From Gibbula magus (Eukaryota > Mollusca > Gastropoda > Trochida > Trochidae), in assembly GCA_936450465.1 (NCBI GenBank), contig OW388293.1, positions 53,223,201-53,287,200 of the forward strand: a stretch of 64,000 nucleotides of DNA. The letters run 5' to 3'. Position 1 is the first letter of the stretch. The number at the start of each line of letters is the position of its first letter. Both the position numbers and the translations under genes were made by a program. The notes beneath the pieces were generated by a model. The model was not told where the DNA came from and ran no database searches. It worked only from the letters and a program-made list of their open reading frames with translations. Below, in pieces: positions 61,943 through 64,000 of the stretch.

Positions 61943-63614
61943 CATGTTTTTTGGCCAATTTGGTCACGCGAACCTCTTTAACGGCGAATCTGGAGTCCAA
62001 CTTAAGGAAGGTAGCGGGAATTCGAAATGACCATTCGATAGACCACATTGTAATATACATCTTAACCAAGTTTGGTTCTGAAATATGCATTTTGAAGAAA
62101 GTTATCACGCTTGCTGTCAAGTATCGTGTTTCTCGCACTTAGAATAATTTCCATGTTTTTTGGCCAATTTGGTCACGCGAACCTCTTTAACGGCGAATCT
62201 GGAGTCCAACTTAAGGAAGGTAGCGGGAATTGGATATGACCATTCGATAGACCACATTGTAATATACATCTTAGCCAAGTTTGGTTCTGAAATATGTATT
62301 TAGAAGAAAGTTATCACGCTTGCTGTCAAGTATCGTGTTTCTCGCACTTAGAATAATTTCCATGTTTTTTGGCCAATTTGGTCACGCGAACCTCTTTAAC
62401 GGCGAATCTTGAGTCCAAATTAAGGAAGGTAGCGGGAATTGGAAACTACCATTCGATAGACCACATTGTAATATACATCTTAACCAAGTTTGGTTCTGAA
62501 ATATGCATTTTGAAGAAAGTTATCACGCTTGCTGTCAAGTATCGTGTTTCTCGCACTTAGAATAATTTCCATGTTTTTTGGCCAATTTGGTCACGCTAAC
62601 CTCTTTAACGGTGAATCTGGAGTCCAACTTAAGGAAGGTAGCGGGAATTGGATATGACCATTCGATAGACCACATTGTAATATACATCTTAGCCAAGTTT
62701 GGTTCTGAAATATGCATTTAGAAGAAAGTTATCACGCTTGCTGTCAAGTATCGTGTTTCTCGCACTTAGAATAATTTCCATGTTTTTTGGCCAATTTGGT
62801 CACGCGAACCTCTTTAACGGCGAATCTGGAGTCCAAATTAAGGAAGGTAGCGGGAATTGGAAATGACCGTTCGATAGACCACATTGTAATATACATCTTA
62901 GCCAAGTTTGGTTCTGAAATATGCATTTTGAAGAAAGTTATCACGCTTGCTGTCAAGTATCGTGTTTCTCGCACTTAGAATAATTTCCATGTTTTTTGGC
63001 CAATTTGGTCACGCGAACCTCTTTAACGGCGAATCTGGAGTCCAACTTAAGGAAGGTAGCGGGAATTCGAAATGACCATTCGATAGACCACATTGTAATA
63101 TACATCTTAACCAAGTTTGGTTCTGAAATATGCATTTTGAAGAAAGTTATCACGCTTGCTGTCAAGTATCGTGTTTCTCGCACTTAGAATAATTTCCATG
63201 TTTTTTGGCCAATTTGGTCACGCGAACCTCTTTAACGGCGAATCTGGAGTCCAACTTAAGGAAGGTAGCGGGAATTGGATATGACCATTCGATAGACCAC
63301 ATTGTAATATACATCTTAGCCAAGTTTGGTTCTGAAATATGTATTTAGAAGAAAGTTATCACGCTTGCTGTCAAGTATCGTGTTTCTCGCACTTAGAATA
63401 ATTTCCATGTTTTTTGGCCAATTTGGTCACGCGAACCTCTTTAACGGCGAATCTTGAGTCCAAATTAAGGAAGGTAGCGGGAATTGGAAACTACCATTCG
63501 ATAGACCACATTGTAATATACATCTTAACCAAGTTTGGTTCTGAAATATGCATTTTGAAGAAAGTTATCACGCTTGCTGTCAAGTATCGTGTTTCTCGCA
63601 CTTAGAATAATTTC
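61525..63614 (+). repeat. 5-mer higher-order repeat, two copies of 1,045 bp
   Basis: The copies are 61,525-62,569 and 62,570-63,614. Order: a unit with CATTTAGAAG, G, R with CTTAACC, Y with TGTATTTAGAAG, and an A unit with ATCTTGAGTCC and GGAAACTACC. GGAAACTACC occurs near 62,441 and 63,486. The first unit differs: CCACTTCGG in copy 1, CACGCTAACC with ACGGTGAATC in copy 2. Units 2 to 5 look identical by eye. Confidence 0.92.
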
Positions 63615-64000
63615 CATGTTTTTTGGCCAATTTGGTCACGCGAACCTCTTTAACGGCGAATCTGGAGTCCAACTTAAGGAAGGTAGCGGGAATTGGATAT
63701 GACCATTCGATAGACCACATTGTAATATACATCTTAGCCAAGTTTGGTTCTGAAATATGTATTTAGAAGAAAGTTATCACGCTTGCTGTCAAGTATCGTG
63801 TTTCTCGCACTTAGAATAATTTCCATGTTTTTTGGCCAATTTGGTCACGCGAACCTCTTTAACGGCGAATCTTGAGTCCAAATTAAGGAAGGTAGCGGGA
63901 ATTGGAAATGACCATTCGATAGACCACATTGTAATATACATCTTAGCCATGTTTGGTTCTGAAATATGCATTTTGAAGACAGTTATCACGCTTGCTGTCA
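63615..64000 (+). repeat. Right-edge monomers
   Basis: One complete Y unit with TGTATTTAGAAG (63,615-63,823), two units after the preceding one, and then a 177-bp partial unit. The partial one carries ATCTTGAGTCC, TAGCCATGTTTGG and GAAGACAGTTATC, the last mark otherwise seen near 25.7-27.8 kb. The array continues beyond the window. Confidence 0.9.

Larger units (their letters stand above)
1..64000. repeat. Satellite DNA array, 209-bp monomer, entire window
   Basis: The same roughly 209-bp unit repeats head to tail from end to end, with no inversion, no gap and no unique sequence. Landmarks in order within each unit are CATG plus a six-T tract, TTGGCCAA, TCACGCGAACC, ACGGCGAATCTGG, GGTAGCGGGAATT, GACCATTCGATAGA, GTAATATACATCT, AGCCAAGTTTGG, GAAAGTTAT and TCGCACTTAGAATAA. 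A representative unit counted base by base has 209 bp and 82 G+C. From the CATG at 75 to the CATG at 63,824 there are 305 units and only +4 bp of net drift. Main types differ at roughly 5-10 positions by eye. Long, single-orientation satellites of this kind are typical of eukaryotic centromeric, pericentromeric or subtelomeric heterochromatin; which one applies cannot be told from the sequence. I did not recognise it as a named satellite family. Confidence 0.98.

Noticed and set aside
75..63823. CENP-B box in the monomer (TTCGNNNNANNCGGG core)
   Set aside because: The unit has CGGG in GTAGCGGGAATT, but the bases upstream do not fit TTCG or the required A, and the reverse-strand orientation fails as well. 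The CACCCGAACC variants at 5,951 and 6,786 also fail.
75..63823. Promoter or terminator signals from the T-tract and AATAAT motifs
   Set aside because: Six Ts and AGAATAATTT occur in essentially every unit as part of the repeat. Nothing distinguishes any copy as a real signal, and canonical AATAAA is not part of the consensus.
710..63989. About 200 short open frames of 60-76 codons on both strands that look like a repeated small protein family
   Set aside because: They are the same satellite unit read over and over. Forward frames rely on TTG starts; the frame rotates every 209 bp; type B and C units have an in-frame TGA; both strands being open at once fits chance absence of stops in one repeat, not two genes. 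I see no domain, signal peptide or regulatory context.
1..64000. CRISPR array
   Set aside because: Repeats are 209 bp and abut directly. There are no short repeats separated by unique spacers and no cas genes.
1..64000. Ribosomal DNA spacer subrepeats, tRNA/rRNA arrays or a tandem transposon tail
   Set aside because: No rRNA-like or tRNA-like conserved segments, no terminal repeats, no poly-A tail and no coding portion. The uniform unit over 64 kb is far longer than usual spacer subrepeat tracts.
1..64000. Assembly or rolling-circle artefact producing fake tandem copies
   Set aside because: Units differ from each other by many linked variants in patterned HORs, which a copied single read or concatemer would not give. 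Copy number and individual HOR boundaries could still be mis-assembled.

Overview
The whole 64 kb window is one uninterrupted tandem satellite DNA array. It is built from about 306 head-to-tail copies of a 209-bp monomer, all in the same orientation. I find no gene, RNA gene, transposon, CRISPR array or unique spacer. Both window edges lie inside the array, so its true ends are not seen. Using the CATG before the T-tract as monomer start, complete monomers run from 75 to 63,823. That is 305 units and 63,749 bp, or exactly 305 x 209 plus 4. I can account for the +4 as twelve 1-bp insertions and eight 1-bp deletions.

A satellite of this length with layered higher-order repeats (HORs) indicates a eukaryotic nuclear chromosome, in centromeric, pericentromeric, subtelomeric or other heterochromatin. 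I cannot name the species. GC is about 39% in a representative monomer. CpG is not depleted there (9 seen, about 8 expected), which weakly favours a genome with little CpG methylation, such as many arthropods. This is a low-confidence inference.

The monomers fall into a few types, used throughout as a vocabulary. Type A ends with ATGCATTTTGAAG, TTATCACG and AAGTATCG. Type B ends with ATGAATTTTGAAG, TTATTACG and AAGTAGTG. Type C is a hybrid with the B-like ATGAATTTTG and the A-like TTATCACG/AAGTATCG. Type A divides into Y (GGATATGACC), R (GAATTCGAAATG, which creates an EcoRI site) and G (TTGGAAATGACCGTTCGATAGACC, preceded by AAATTAAGG). Rarer marks such as CCACTTCGG, CATTTAGAAG, CTTATTTAAGG, GAGTCAAAATT, TTTATCGG and TTTGTTTTCTAATTTGG tag individual monomers and reveal the HORs.

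Layout: 0-2.2 kb, a 6-mer HOR. 2.2-3.4 kb, B/R dimers carrying length-compensating indels. 3.4-12.4 kb, successive 6-mer, 4-mer, 6-mer and 6-mer HORs. 12.4-20.1 kb, a 13-monomer cassette present twice, 5,016 bp apart. 20.8-24.7 kb, a 5-mer then a 6-mer. 25.4-30.4 kb, a 6-mer then a trimer module. 32.3-36.7 kb, 5-mers. 36.2-39.2 kb, an island of 14 consecutive type A monomers with a 7-mer pattern. 42.9-50.2 kb, 1,045-bp 5-mers. 50.2-57.6 kb, a very homogeneous 2,090-bp 10-mer with one truncated copy. 57.3-61.9 kb, a 14-mer block and a shortened second copy. 61.5-63.6 kb, another 5-mer.

Short open frames exist on both strands of type A monomers. They are best read as a by-product of the repeat: the forward ones lack an ATG, 209 is not a multiple of 3, and types B and C carry stops. 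The interest here is the array's evolutionary record of nested HORs, hybrid monomers, strict unit length and distant module reuse, not an encoded system.
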